From positions 41,523,352-41,587,351 of the forward strand of contig JBCFYV010011164.1 in assembly GCA_039000515.1 (NCBI GenBank): a stretch of DNA of 64,000 nt. Direction: 5' to 3'. Of this stretch, positions 1-12,860 are shown piece after piece. A model generated the notes under the pieces. It saw only the letters and a program-made list of their open reading frames with translations. It did no database searches and was not told where the DNA came from. This DNA is from Timema cristinae. Lineage: Eukaryota; Arthropoda; Insecta; Phasmatodea; Timematidae. Every line of letters starts with the position of its first letter. Positions within the stretch are counted from its first letter, which is position 1. The translations under genes were made by a program, and so were the position numbers.

Positions 1-199
1 CTGAAGTTCACCTCGCAATGAACTGCACAATGGACATTATTTCCTTAAGTTCAACTTGCAATGAACTGCACAGTGGACACTATTTCCTGAAGTTCATCTC
101 CCTATGAACTGCACAGTGGACACTATTTCCTGAAGTTCATCTCGCAATAAATTGCACAGTGGACACTATTTCCTGAAGTTCATCTCGCAATGAACTGCA

Positions 200-3100
200 C
201 AGTGTACACTTTCCTGAAGTTCATCTCGCAATGAACTGCACAGTGGACACTATTTCCTGAAGTTTATCTCGCAATGAACTGCACAGTAGACACTATTTCC
301 TGAAGTTCATATCGCAATGAACTGCACAGTAGACACTATTTCCTAAGTTCACCTCGCAATGAACTGCACAATGGACATAATTTCCTGAAGTTCACCTTGC
401 AATGAACTGCACAGTGGACACTATTTCCTGAAGTTCATCTCTCAATGAACTGCACAATATTTTCTGAAATGCACCTCGCAATGTATTGCACAGTGGACAC
501 TATTTCCTGAAGTTCATCTCGCAATGAACTGCACAGTGGACACTATTTCCTGAAGTTCATCTCGCAATGAACTGCACAGTGGACACTATTTCCTGAAGTT
601 CATATCGCAATGAACTGCACAGTGGACATAATTTCCTGAAGTTCACCTCTCAATAAATTGCACAGTGGACACTTTCCTGATGTTCATTTCGCAATGAACT
701 GCACAATGCACACTACTTCCTGAAGTTCACCTTGCAATGAACTGCACAGTGGACACTATTTCCTGATGTTCACCTCGCAATGAACTGCACAGTGGACACT
801 ATTTCCTGAAGTTCACCTCGCAATGAACTGCACAGTGGACACTATTTCCTGAAGTTCATCTCGCAATAAATTGCACAGTGGACACTATTTCCTGAAGTTC
901 ACCTCGCAATGAACTGCACAGTGGACACTATTTCCTGAAGTTCATCTCGCAATGAACTGCACAGTGGACACTATTTCCTGAAGTTCATCTCGCAATGAAC
1001 TGCACAGTGGACACTATTTCCTGAAGTTTATCTCGCAATGAACTGCACAGTGGACACTATTTCCTGTAGTTCATCTCGCAATGAACTGGAGAGTGGACAC
1101 TATTTCCTGAAGTTCATCTCGCAATGAACTGCACAGTGGACACTATTTCCTGAAGTTCATCTCGCAATGAACTGCACAGTGGACACTATTTCCTGAAGTT
1201 CATCTCGCAATGAACTGCACAGTGGACACTATTTCCTGAAGTTTATCTCGCATAGAACTGCACAGTGGACACTATTTCCTGTAGTTCATCTCGCAATGAA
1301 CTGCAGAGTGGACACTATTTCCTGAAGTTCATCTCGCAATGAACTGCACAGTAGACACTATTTCCTGAAGTTCATCTCGCAATGAACTGCACAGTAGACA
1401 CTATTTCCTGAAGTTCACCTCGCAATGAACTGCACAGTGGACATTATTTCCTTAAGTTCAACTTGCAATGAACTGCACAGTGGACACTTTCCTGAAGTTC
1501 ATCTCCCTATGAACTGCACAGTGGACACTATTTCCTGAAGTTCATCTCGCAATAAATTGCACAGTGGACACTATTTCCTGAAGTTCATCTCGCAATGAAC
1601 TGCACAGTGTACACTTTCCTGAAGTTCATCTCGCAATGAACTCCACAGTGGACACTATTTCCTGAAGTTTATCTCGCAATGAACTGCACAGTGGACACTA
1701 TTTCCTGAAGTTCACCTCACAATGAACTGCACAGTGCAAACTACTTCCTGAAGTTCACCTCTCAAATAACTGCACAGTGGACACTATTTCCTGAAGTTCA
1801 CCTCGCAATGAACTGCACAGTGGACACTATTTCCTGAAGTTCACCTCGCAATGAACTGCACAGTGGACACTATTTCCTGAAGTTCATCTCGCAATGAACT
1901 GCACAGTAGACACTATTTCCTAAGTTCAACTCGCAATGAACTGCACAATGGACATTATTTCCTGAAGTTCACCTTGCAATGAACTGCACAGTGGACACTA
2001 TTTCCTGAAGTTCATCTCGCAATGAACTGCACAGTGGACATTATTTCCTGAAGTTCATCTCGCAATAAATTGCAAAGTAGACACTATTTCCTGAAGTTCA
2101 TCTCGCAATGAACTGCACAGTGGACACTATTTCCTGAAGTTCATCTCGCAATGAACTGCACAGTGGACACTATTTCCTGAAGTTCATATCGCAATGAACT
2201 GCACAGTGGACATAATTTCCTGAAGTTCACCTCTCAATAAATTGCACAGTGGACACTATTTCCTGAAGTTCATCTCGCAATGAACTGCACAGTGTACACT
2301 TTCCTGAAGTTCATCTCGCAATGAACTGCACAGTGGACACTATTTCCTGATGTTCACCTCGCAATGAACTGCACAGTGGACACTATTTCCTGAAGTTCAC
2401 CTCGCAATGAACTGCACAGTGGACACTATTTCCTGAAGTTCATCTCGCAATAAATTGCACAGTGGACACTATTTCCTGAAGTTCACATCGCAATGAACTG
2501 CACAGTGGACACTATTTCCTGAAGTTCATCTCGCAATGAACTGCACAGTGGACACTATTTCCTGAAGTTCATCTCGCAATGAACTGCACAGTGGACACTA
2601 TTTCCTGAAGTTCATCTCGCAATGAACTGCACAGTGGACACTATTTCCTGTAGTTCATCTCGCAATGAACTGGAGAGTGGACACTATTTCCTGAAGTTCA
2701 TCTCGCAATGAACTGCACAGTGGACACTATTTCCTGAAGTTCATCTCGCAATGAACTTCACAGTGGACACTTTCCTGAAGTTCATCTCGCAATGAACTGC
2801 ACAGTGGACACTATTTCCTGAAGTTTATCTCGCAATGAACTGCACAGTAGACACTATTTCCTGAAGTTCATATCGCAATGAACTGCACAGTAGACACTAT
2901 TTCCTAAGTTCACCTCGCAATGAACTGCACAATGGACATAATTTCCTGAAGTTCACCTTGCAATGAACTGCACAGTGGACACTATTTCCTGAAGTTCATC
3001 TCTCAATGAACTGCACAATATTTTCTGAAATGCACCTCGCAATGTATTGCACAGTGGACACTATTTCCTGAAGTTCATCTCGCAATGAACTGCACAGTGG

Positions 3101-5322
3101 ACACTATTTCCTGAAGTTCATCTCGCAATGAACTGCACAGTGGACACTATTTCCTGAAGTTCATATCGCAATGAACTGCACAGTGGACATAATTTCCTGA
3201 AGTTCACCTCTCAATAAATTGCACAGTGGACACTTTCCTGATGTTCATTTCGCAATGAACTGCACAATGCACACTACTTCCTGAAGTTCACCTTGCAATG
3301 AACTGCACAGTGGACACTATTTCCTGATGTTCACCTCGCAATGAACTGCACAGTGGACACTATTTCCTGAAGTTCACCTCGCAATGAACTGCACAGTGGA
3401 CACTATTTCCTGAAGTTCATCTCGCAATAAATTGCACAGTGGACACTATTTCCTGAAGTTCACCTCGCAATGAACTGCACAGTGGACACTATTTCCTGAA
3501 GTTCATCTCGCAATGAACTGCACAGTGGACACTATTTCCTGAAGTTCATCTCGCAATGAACTGCACAGTGGACACTATTTCCTGAAGTTTATCTCGCAAT
3601 GAACTGCACAGTGGACACTATTTCCTGTAGTTCATCTCGCAATGAACTGGAGAGTGGACACTATTTCCTGAAGTTCATCTCGCAATGAACTGCACAGTGG
3701 ACACTATTTCCTGAAGTTCATCTCGCAATGAACTGCACAGTGGACACTATTTCCTGAAGTTCATCTCGCAATGAACTGCACAGTGGACACTATTTCCTGA
3801 AGTTTATCTCGCATAGAACTGCACAGTGGACACTATTTCCTGTAGTTCATCTCGCAATGAACTGCAGAGTGGACACTATTTCCTGAAGTTCATCTCGCAA
3901 TGAACTGCACAGTAGACACTATTTCCTGAAGTTCATCTCGCAATGAACTGCACAGTAGACACTATTTCCTGAAGTTCACCTCGCAATGAACTGCACAGTG
4001 GACATTATTTCCTTAAGTTCAACTTGCAATGAACTGCACAGTGGACACTTTCCTGAAGTTCATCTCCCTATGAACTGCACAGTGGACACTATTTCCTGAA
4101 GTTCATCTCGCAATAAATTGCACAGTGGACACTATTTCCTGAAGTTCATCTCGCAATGAACTGCACAGTGTACACTTTCCTGAAGTTCATCTCGCAATGA
4201 ACTCCACAGTGGACACTATTTCCTGAAGTTTATCTCGCAATGAACTGCACAGTGGACACTATTTCCTGAAGTTCACCTCACAATGAACTGCACAGTGCAA
4301 ACTACTTCCTGAAGTTCACCTCTCAAATAACTGCACAGTGGACACTATTTCCTGAAGTTCACCTCGCAATGAACTGCACAGTGGACACTATTTCCTGAAG
4401 TTCACCTCGCAATGAACTGCACAGTGGACACTATTTCCTGAAGTTCATCTCGCAATGAACTGCACAGTAGACACTATTTCCTAAGTTCAACTCGCAATGA
4501 ACTGCACAATGGACATTATTTCCTGAAGTTCACCTTGCAATGAACTGCACAGTGGACACTATTTCCTGAAGTTCATCTCGCAATGAACTGCACAGTGGAC
4601 ATTATTTCCTGAAGTTCATCTCGCAATAAATTGCAAAGTAGACACTATTTCCTGAAGTTCATCTCGCAATGAACTGCACAGTGGACACTATTTCCTGAAG
4701 TTCATCTCGCAATGAACTGCACAGTGGACACTATTTCCTGAAGTTCATATCGCAATGAACTGCACAGTGGACATAATTTCCTGAAGTTCACCTCTCAATA
4801 AATTGCACAGTGGACACTATTTCCTGAAGTTCATCTCGCAATGAACTGCACAGTGTACACTTTCCTGAAGTTCATCTCGCAATGAACTGCACAGTGGACA
4901 CTATTTCCTGATGTTCACCTCGCAATGAACTGCACAGTGGACACTATTTCCTGAAGTTCACCTCGCAATGAACTGCACAGTGGACACTATTTCCTGAAGT
5001 TCATCTCGCAATAAATTGCACAGTGGACACTATTTCCTGAAGTTCACATCGCAATGAACTGCACAGTGGACACTATTTCCTGAAGTTCATCTCGCAATGA
5101 ACTGCACAGTGGACACTATTTCCTGAAGTTCATCTCGCAATGAACTGCACAGTGGACACTATTTCCTGAAGTTCATCTCGCAATGAACTGCACAGTGGAC
5201 ACTATTTCCTGTAGTTCATCTCGCAATGAACTGGAGAGTGGACACTATTTCCTGAAGTTCATCTCGCAATGAACTGCACAGTGGACACTATTTCCTGAAG
5301 TTCATCTCGCAATGAACTTCAC
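200..5322. repeat. 2561-bp higher-order repeat, two copies
   Basis: Diagnostic variants repeat at exactly 2561 bp. TGCACAATAT occurs at 451 and 3012, the TTCCTGAAG after a shortened unit at 211 and 2772, CTGGAGAGTGG near 1087 and 3648, and AATGAACTTC near 2752 and 5313. The first copy is about 200-2760 and the second about 2761-5322. The match breaks down before about 190. The length equals about 59.6 basic units because some units are shortened, so the period is set by duplication of a block and not by unit number. Confidence 0.9.
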
Positions 5323-5770
5323 AGTGGACACTATTTCCTGAAGTTTATCTCGCATAGAACTGCACAGTGGACACTATTTCCTGTAGTTCATCTCGCAATG
5401 AACTGCAGAGTGGACACTATTTCCTGAAGTTCATCTCGCAATGAACTGCACAGTAGACACTATTTCCTGAAGTTCATCTCGCAATGAACTGCACAGTAGA
5501 CACTATTTCCTGAAGTTCACCTCGCAATGAACTGCACAGTGGACATTATTTCCTTAAGTTCAACTTGCAATGAACTGCACAGTGGACACTTTCCTGAAGT
5601 TCATCTCCCTATGAACTGCACAGTGGACACTATTTCCTGAAGTTCATCTCGCAATAAATTGCACAGTGGACACTATTTCCTGAAGTTCATCTCGCAATGA
5701 ACTGCACAGTGTACACTTTCCTGAAGTTCATCTCGCAATGAACTGCACAGTGGACACTATTTCCTGAAGT
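5320..5770. repeat. Partial third copy of the higher-order repeat, out of phase
   Basis: The variant order here (CTCGCATAGAACTG at about 5350, CTCCCTATGAACTG at about 5605, GTGTACACTTTCC at about 5710) repeats that at 3809, 4064 and 4169, an offset of 1541 bp and not 2561 bp. The junction falls just after the AACTTCACAG unit near 5316, where the sequence switches to a different phase of the 2561-bp block. This is what unequal crossing-over or a 1-kb internal deletion of a copy would leave. Confidence 0.75.
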
Positions 5771-7470
5771 TTATCTCGCAATGAACTGCACAGTGGAAAC
5801 TATTTCCTGAAGTTCATATCGCAATGAACTGCACAGTGGACATAATTTCCTGAAGTTCACCTCGCAATAAATTGCACAGTGGACACCATTTCCTGAAGTT
5901 CATCTCGCAATGAACTGCACAGTGGACACTATTTCCTGAAGTTCATCTCACAATGAACTGCACAGTGGCCATAATTTCCTGAAGTTCATCTGGCAATGAA
6001 CTGCACAGTGGACACTATTTCCTGAAGTTCATCTCGCAATGAACTGCACAGTGGACACTATTTCCTGGAGTTCATCTCACAATGAACTGCACAGTAGACA
6101 CTATTTCCTGAAGTTCACCTCGCAATGAACTGCACTGTGGACATTATTTCCTGAAGGTCACCTTGCAATGAACTGCACAGTAGACACTATTTCCTGAAGT
6201 TCACCTCGCAATGAACTGTACTGTGGACATTATTTCCTGAAGTTCACCTAGCAATGAACTGCACAGTGGACACTATTTCCTGAAATTCACCTTGCAATGA
6301 ACTGCACAGTGGACACTATTTCCTGAAATTCACCTCGCAATGAACTGCACAGTGGACACTATTTCCTGAAATTCACCTCGCAATGAACTGCACAGTGGAC
6401 ACTATTTCCTGAAGTTCATCTCGCAATGAACTGCACAATGGACACTATTTCCTGAAATTCACCTCGCAATGAACTGCACAGTGGACACTATTTCCTGAAG
6501 TTCATCTCGCAATAAATTGCACAGTGGACACTATTTCCTGAAGTTCATCTCGCAATGAACTGCACAGTAGACACTATTTCCTGAAGTTCACCTCGCAATG
6601 AACTGGACAGTGGACATTATTTCCTGAAGGTCACCTTGCAATGAACTGCACAGTGGACACTAGTTCCTGAAGTTTATCTCGCAATGAACTGCACAGTAAA
6701 CACTATTTCCTGAAGTTCACCTCGCAATGAACTGCACAGTGGACATTATTTCCTGAAGTTCAACTTGCAATGAACTGCACAGTAGAAACTATTTTCTGAA
6801 GTTCACCTCGCAATGAACTGCACATTGGACACTATTTCTTTAAGTTCACCTTGCAATGAACTGCACAGTAGACACTATATCCTGAAGTTCACCTCGCAAT
6901 GAACTGCACAGTGGACATTATTTCCTGAAGTTCACCTTGCAATGAACTGCACAGTTGACACTATTTCCTGAAGTTCACCTCGCAATAAACTGCACAGTGG
7001 ACACTATTTCCTGAAGTTCACCTTGCAATGAACTGCACAGTAGACACTATTTCCTGAAGTTCACCTCGCAATGAACTGCACAGTGGACATTATTTCCTTA
7101 AGTTCACCTTGCAATGAACTGCACAGTGGACATTATTTCCTGAAGTTCACCTTGCAATGAACTGCACAGTGGACACTATTTCCTGATGTTCATCTCTCAA
7201 TGAACTGCACAATATTTTCTGAAATGCACCTCGCAATGTATTGCACAGTGGACACTATTTCCTGAAGTTCATCTCGCAATAAATTGCACAGTGGACACTA
7301 TTTCCTGAAGTTCATCTCGCAATGAACTGCACAGTAGACACTATTTTCTGAAGTTCACCTCGCAATGAACTCCACAGTGGACATTATTTCCTGAAGTTCA
7401 CCTCGCAATGAACTGCACAGTGGACATTATTTCCTGAAATTCACCTCGCAATGAACTGCACAGTGGACAC

Positions 7471-8499
7471 TTTTTGCGAGAGTAATGCCTTATACCATGC
7501 GTGCACCGAAGCGAATGCTTACAAATTTAATTGTACACGTGTCACGTGTTTATGTAATAACATGCCTTCTACAGGTTGCCATTACTTATTTCATACAAAA
7601 TTCCGTGTTTTTCTTAAGGTTTTCGAGAAGATCTCATTTTTCAAAGACTCTTTAGACAGAAATGTTTTTTCCCCTTATAACCTGAATAGATACTAGTAAG
7701 ACGCAGCAATAATAAATTTATATTTTTGTATATTAAATTATCTTTCATGAAGTCATGTCAAGATGATTTGATCTTGATATTTAAATTCTTAAAGTCGTTA
7801 CACGACCCAATGTATAAAGTAGGAGATAAGACGTGTATTTGAATCAACGTGTGTATTTCTTCACTTCGCTTTTTCAATTATTCAATGACCTACTATTTAA
7901 AACTTGGAGGTTTAATATGCAAATTCACAAATATTCCTGTAGTTTTTAAGTTATTTGGTGACATTCCTTGTATTCTCCCGATTGTTTTCAGACACAACAA
8001 ACTGCCTCTGTTTTCCTAGTTCTCTCAATTGTCCAGACTCTAGGTGCATTGAAAGCCTACTTCTAGCTGTGTACTGTGTTCAAAATTTCCATGTGCATGG
8101 AATAAGAAACTATCTGAAAAATAACATTGTATTAACTAATAACTGCATGCAACTATCCGTCAAATTTCTCTCTGAAGGTCAAATCATCATGTTCTAAACA
8201 CAATCATATGAAAAATGAGATTTCAGTCCTATCTAAATTATGTGATGAGAGTGGAATTCCTTCTTAAAACCAGCCCTGTAAAAATAGGGAATTTTGTATT
8301 TTATAAATAATGGCAGTCCTGGTGTGGTAAAAATAATATACTGTCAAAGAACATATGTCAACATTCAAGGTTCCTAAAAACGATTATCATTATAATAACA
8401 CTTATAAAACTTATGCTGATTTGTAAATATTTATTAGAAGAGTTGAATTTCTAATTAGTATTTCTGGGTAAATTTCAGACATGTGACCTTGAAGTAAGA
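7471..8499. other. AT-rich single-copy DNA flanking the satellite
   Basis: Unassigned sequence. Short open frames at 7451-7696 (which begins inside the last satellite unit) and 7955-8197 show no recognisable domain. No RNA gene or repeat family is evident to me. Confidence 0.5.
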
Positions 8500-8508
8500 T
8501 TAAGATAA

Positions 8509-8760
8509 TAATATTTAGCACCACGTCTTACTACCCGTTCGGGTTATACGCTTTAAGTACTAATTACGCTAATGGATCAGGAATTGGGAAGGTTGGATTA
8601 GAGGAAGTGAACCCTCATTTGCGTGGAGGGAGAGTTGAAAACCATTTAGGAAAAACCACCACCAGTTCACCCGACCGAGATTCGAACCTCGATCTCCCCG
8701 TCCTCAGCAGTCGAGCTCAACACGACAAGCGCGTTAGCCAACAATAACACCGAGGCGGGT
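8509..8760 (-). mobile_element. SINE class B, full length, minus strand
   Basis: Reading the minus strand, the tRNA-like head begins ACCCGCCTCGGTG, contains TTGGCTAACGCGC (A-box-like) and GAGGTTCGAATCTCGG (B box), then a central body with a CCACTCTCCCTCCACGCAAA-type block, and ends in the shared module ACCCGAACGGGTAGTAAGAC and a short AT tail. TTAAGATAA lies on both sides (8500-8508 and 8760-8768), a 9-bp target-site duplication that fixes the ends. It is non-coding and would be transcribed by RNA polymerase III if active. Confidence 0.9.
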
Positions 8761-8768
8761 TAAGATAA

Positions 8769-10424
8769 AGAAAATATCACTAATTAAGTGAAAACGTGAA
8801 CCATTTTCTAGTGACAAGTTTATGAACCTGAATGGAAGCAAAATATTTAGAGTCTATTACATTTAATATTAAACAAAAATGGGAATCAAAAGTCCAAAGA
8901 TGAAGAAATGGAAGGCGAGTAAAATGTATGCCCATGGTGCTCATTTTTATGAAAAGTTTAATGTTGATATTGCAGAATTCCCACTAAACTATTTTATAGT
9001 ATTGCTGCCGGCTTGTTGCTATTTAAAGTATATAATGAAACAAATATGTTTGTATTGCTCTGGATTTATTTCAACTGAAAGAGATGTTGACTCAAAAAAT
9101 CTCGCCCAAGTGCCAACAAGAATTTAAATATTATAGATACAGGTGATATAAAATATCTGCAGAGATTTTTTTTTACTAAAATAATATCAGTGTACACTGT
9201 TTCAAATACTTAACTTATCTGAGAGAGGTATGAACACAATTTTTTGGGGGGTGTGGCATTAGGAAGCGTTTTTTTTTTTCAGCCAACCAAAAATTTAATA
9301 TAGTTTTAATTTAAATCCTAAATATTCGTTTGCGCAATATAAAAAAACACGAGAAAATTTAATTATATATTGTATATATTTATTTTGTATTAAAAGAAGT
9401 AAAACACCATTTTGAAGAATTTAATAAAGTTTCTAAAAATAAAATTTGACCACTTTAGGATTTTTTTTTCCGTAATTTGGAATGTAGTGCTGTAGAATTT
9501 ATTCAGATTACAATGCTTTAATAAACTAAAATAAATTAATATTTTCATAGAGTTCATTTATTAAACAAATACATTTAAGTGCTCCAACCACTCTGAAAGT
9601 TATTTCCATCAAGAATAATAAATAAATAAAAACATCCCTGAAGTAAAATTAAATGTAAACACAATATTTTAGTAGGATGATATTAATGAAAATAGTGTTG
9701 ATGACAAACTCCCCCGCCCTCATCTTGTTTGTGAAGCTTCTAACGTCTAAAAATACTTTGAATGGTGTGATAAAGTTATCGCTATCAACTTGACAACAGT
9801 GTTGCATTATGGGTACAGAAGTCTACACGCACAGCTGCTATTTCCTGGATCTGAGGTTACTATTGATTCACAACTTCGGGAGAAGGACCCATAACCATAT
9901 GTGCCAGAAAGAGAGAGATGGAATACAAGAGGTGAGGGAGGAACTTACCCCCCTCCGGCCTTGCCCCCTTCCTTCTGATCAACCCCTCGCAGAGACACTG
10001 TAAAATATAGAATGGGACAAATATGTATTTCTGATATTCGTATCTGACACATAAAAAAACGTATACACTCTCAAAATAATCGTAATTAATTGAAAGGTTG
10101 ATAGATATGGATTTTATTTCCTAATTTGACCAAATATCTAACCAAAAAACTTAAAATATTTCAACTAATCTTCCTGCATAGACCATGATTGTTTTATACT
10201 AAAAAGTTACAAAGTTTGTAAACATGGCATCAATGGCGCTTGAATAGTTTAAACAAGAATGCTTTCTCTTTTATAACTCGTGTCTCTAGAGTTGAACAAA
10301 GCTTTGTTTTAAACTATAGTAGGATTTAGCTAGGCAAGGCCTTCCTAAAAGTCCTTTTTCCCTATCAGAATCCTAAAATACCTTTACCATCGGGAAAATA
10401 CTACCCGCACTAGTGGGCACGAGT
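8769..10424. other. AT-rich sequence, nothing assigned
   Basis: T and A homopolymer runs (for example 9167-9175 and 9269-9279) and two short open frames (8879-9127, 9809-10003) without recognisable domains. The interval has no repeat family that I could match elsewhere in the window. Confidence 0.5.
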
Positions 10425-10555
10425 CAGTTCAACTTGTTTGGTTTTCCGATGATGAAGGAGCTCAGGACTCAAAACCTGACAGGATGTACCAGAGTTTTTT
10501 CTTAAATAGTTTATTCCTCCACGCAAATGCGGGTACACCTACTTTAAATTCTAGT
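10425..10555 (+). mobile_element. SINE fragment, class C/F-like
   Basis: A degraded stretch with CCGATGATGAAGGAGCTC, AAAACCTGACAGGATGTACC and CCTCCACGCAAATGCGGGTA in the SINE order. Head start and 3' tail are missing or unrecognisable. Confidence 0.6.
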
Positions 10556-11050
10556 TTTGGGACAGAAGGATAATCTAGTATATATTTGGTCAAATCTAAC
10601 CAAAAAACCTGAAATGAAAAAGTTTTTTTGTGTTCATGAAAATGTCAATATATATCTACTATCTACGTAAATTTGGTATGAATAAAATCTATACGGGAAA
10701 ACTTTATTTACGTGTAAAACTTTTTTTTTATGTTTGCCATTTATCACCAAGGATAGAAATCAGAACCTTTAGCCTGCTTGGCTAGCTCCTATCAACGTTA
10801 GACAGGAAACGCCTCATTTAACGGAGATATCGTCTCGAAAAGCTTATCAACTGTGAGAGGTTCATAGACAATAATTGCTGTTGTACTTGTTTCATTTACA
10901 ACAAACGCAAACAATGTTCCCACCCAATTGAGCTGGATAACAGGGGATCATATTTTTAGACTCGTGGGCCACAGGAAAGATATTTTATTGTATTCTCTGA
11001 GGGCAATAAGATCCCAAATTATCTACAGTCTTATTTAAGAGAAACTTTTG
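10556..11050. other. AT-rich sequence, nothing assigned
   Basis: Apart from a 14-bp motif near 10577 (ATATTTGGTCAAAT) that is the reverse complement of one near 10123, I see nothing. Confidence 0.4.
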
Positions 11051-11062
11051 CTGATAGTTATA

Positions 11063-11323
11063 TTTATTATTATATTTAGCACCGCATCTTACTACCCTTT
11101 CGGGTTATACGCTTTAAGTACTAATTACGCTAATGGAGTAGGAATTGGGAAGGTTGAGTTAGAGGCAGTTAACCCGCATTTGCGTGGAGGAAGAGTGTAA
11201 AAACCATTTAGGAAAAAACCACCCCCAGTTCCCCTGACCGAGATTCGAACCTCGATCTCCCGGTCCTCAGCAGTCGAGCTCAACACAACTAGCGCGTTAG
11301 CCAACTACGCCACCGAGGCGGGT
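11063..11323 (-). mobile_element. SINE class B, full length, with 12-bp TSD
   Basis: A complete class B copy on the minus strand with an ATT-rich tail (11063-11076 on the plus strand). CTGATAGTTATA is perfectly repeated at 11051-11062 and 11324-11335, which places both ends to the base. The head shows GGTTCGAATCTCGGTCAGGG. The copy is close to the one at 8509-8760 in sequence, suggesting a recent common source. Confidence 0.95.
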
Positions 11324-11335
11324 CTGATAGTTATA

Positions 11336-12180
11336 AAAGCTACTCAAAATTTTTCATATATTTATGGCTGCCCTTAGCAGATGTGGGGCCCTGGTGGGTT
11401 TGGGGCCTCCATTTACGTGCTTTAATCCACCGCACCCGCAAAAATATTTAAATAGTTTTGTTTAGTGTTAATATAGTAGTTTACTTACACCTCTGTATCA
11501 ATTTCAGCTGTATAAGATATCAATAAATGTCCTAAAAGATAAATACATTTAATCATTAGTGCAAGAAACCATGTTTTTAAACGTACAAGGGTTGATTCCT
11601 CCCCAACCCTTAGATCGATTTTCTTCTCTTAACAACTTGATTGAATAAAGGTAAAAAGAACAAATATGCCAAATTTGGATTAAATCAGCTAATGATTTAA
11701 AAAGCTATCGTAGAACCAGGGCCTCTGAAAGAGATTTTATCAGGGGGCTACAAATATTTCTTCAGGCCCCCTTCTATTTTCCATTAATCCTATCTGAAAA
11801 AAATAAAGATTAAGACAAAAATATATATATTTAGTTTATACTTTTTTATCTAAAAAAGGAAAAAATTATAAGACAAAAATATTATAGCTATATTAATTAT
11901 TAGATTTAGTAACAGTACTAGTAGTGGAAATTTGAATTCTAGTGGAAATATGAATTATAGTATTCAATACATGCAAACATTTTCTGAGATCCCAGTAAAT
12001 TCCCAAGCCCTTTTTAGAACTCTGGGCCCACCCGCGTACATTGTATCTCCTGCATCCCATCTCATTGGCCCTGCGTGAAACATATCCACCACAGATCGAC
12101 AAATACAAATCAGTAGAGCTAAGATGGAGAACTAGCTTCATTCGTTCAATAAATAAAACCGCATGCTTATGTCTATATTG
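11336..12180. other. AT-rich sequence, nothing assigned
   Basis: Two GC-richer patches near 11370-11440 and 11985-12075 stand out. The open frames at 11893-12141 (minus) and 12041-12361 (plus, running into a SINE) have no recognisable domain. Confidence 0.4.
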
Positions 12181-12190
12181 GTTTTTACAC

Positions 12191-12482
12191 AGGGGACTTG
12201 ATGGTCTAAGGTGTCAGACTTCTGTGTTGGGGGTCCGGGGTTCAATCCTCGGTCCCGGCACAGATTTGTATGATTACCAAACCCTTCCTTCGACCTCTGA
12301 CAAGACATCTTGTGAATGTGGGGAATGCCAGGCCTCCACCGTGGTTCGGATCCCACGTTAAACTGTAGGTCCTCCATTTCATCTCACAATAACCTACCAT
12401 TACACATTAGCGTAAGTGTGTAAGCCCGAACGGATACTAAGACGTGATGATGATGATGATGATGATAATGATATAAAATAAT
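12191..12482 (+). mobile_element. SINE class A, full length, with 10-bp TSD
   Basis: The head has the class A pattern: GATGGTCTAAGGTGTCAGAC (A box), GGGGTTCAATCCTCGG (B box) and GGCACAGATTTG. The body holds CCTCTGACAAGACATCTTGT and CCACGTTAAACTGTAGGTCC, and the tail has GCCCGAACGG with a GAT/GATA run. GTTTTTACAC flanks it at 12181-12190 and 12483-12492. It is diverged from the other class A copies in the tail (GTAAGCCCGAACGG). Confidence 0.93.
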
Positions 12483-12662
12483 GTTTTTACACTCTGACAA
12501 TATTTCCTTGATCGCATAATATCCAAGGATCCTACTATACGAGCACGGAATTAAATATTTTCCACCCCAATTGTTTTTTCTACTCTGTGACCTAATCAAG
12601 CGCGGGCCCCTTAAATTGTGGGTTCTGTCAGCTGCACCTTTTGCACATTCCTAAGGGTGACC

Positions 12663-12780
12663 CTACATATAGTCATACGTCAAGTCATGTTATCTGCAAC
12701 TGTCACTTTTATCAATACAAATAAAAAATAATATAGTAAAATGTTTTCAATAATATTAGAGTAATTAATTTAAATTAGTT
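12663..12780 (+). repeat. Possible copy of interspersed repeat W
   Basis: ATACGTCAAGTCATGTTATC followed by CTGTCACTTTTATCA and a TAGTAAAATGTTTTCAATAA segment resembles the repeat seen more fully at 16022-16460 and 45875-46030. Divergent and ends uncertain. Confidence 0.45.
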
Positions 12781-12787
12781 TACAAAT

Positions 12788-12860
12788 GATACCTGGACAC
12801 AATAATCAAACCCGAGACCTTTGGCTTTGTGGGCTTGACTCCAGTGTCCACTAAATAATT
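12788..12860 (-). mobile_element. Terminal tRNA-like arm of a P-type foldback element
   Basis: ACCTGGACACAATAATCAAA, then CCGAGACCTTTGG, matches on the minus strand the tRNA-like end of the P element at 40375-40810 (B-box-like GTTTGATT). Only one arm is present. Confidence 0.5.

Larger units (their letters stand above)
1..7470. repeat. 43-bp satellite array with higher-order structure
   Basis: About 170 head-to-tail copies of a 43-bp unit run from the first base of the window to about 7470, so the left edge of the array is not seen. Each unit carries the inverted repeat AGTTCAT-CTCGCA-ATGAACT (7-bp arms, 6-bp loop), followed by a GCACAGTGGACACTATTTCC-like spacer. Some units are 41 bp (CACTTTCC for CACTATTTCC) or 42 bp (CCTAAG for CCTGAAG). 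Rare diagnostic variants recur at a fixed distance, showing a higher-order repeat. The part from about 5770 to 7470 is more divergent and richer in TTCACC variants. The satellite ends abruptly at TGGACACTTTTTGCG and AT-rich single-copy DNA follows. It has no coding meaning: the unit length is not a multiple of three and stops occur in the units. Confidence 0.97.

Noticed and set aside
1..7470. CRISPR array
   Set aside because: The units are contiguous with no unique spacers, and the surroundings are eukaryotic repeats.
10122..10610. Target duplication or inverted repeat around ATTTGACCAAATAT / ATATTTGGTCAAAT, each followed by CTAACCAAAAAAC
   Set aside because: The 14-bp part is inverted while the following part is direct, so it fits neither a TSD nor terminal inverted repeats. 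It is probably coincidence in AT-rich DNA.
12041..12377. Overlapping open frames of 79-106 codons on both strands
   Set aside because: They run through the class A SINE; similar peptides appear in the other A copies (for example 43819-44001 and 44519-44701), so this is SINE sequence and not protein.
12384..12599. Open frame with a His run on the minus strand
   Set aside because: The His codons are the GAT/ATG microsatellite at the SINE tail.
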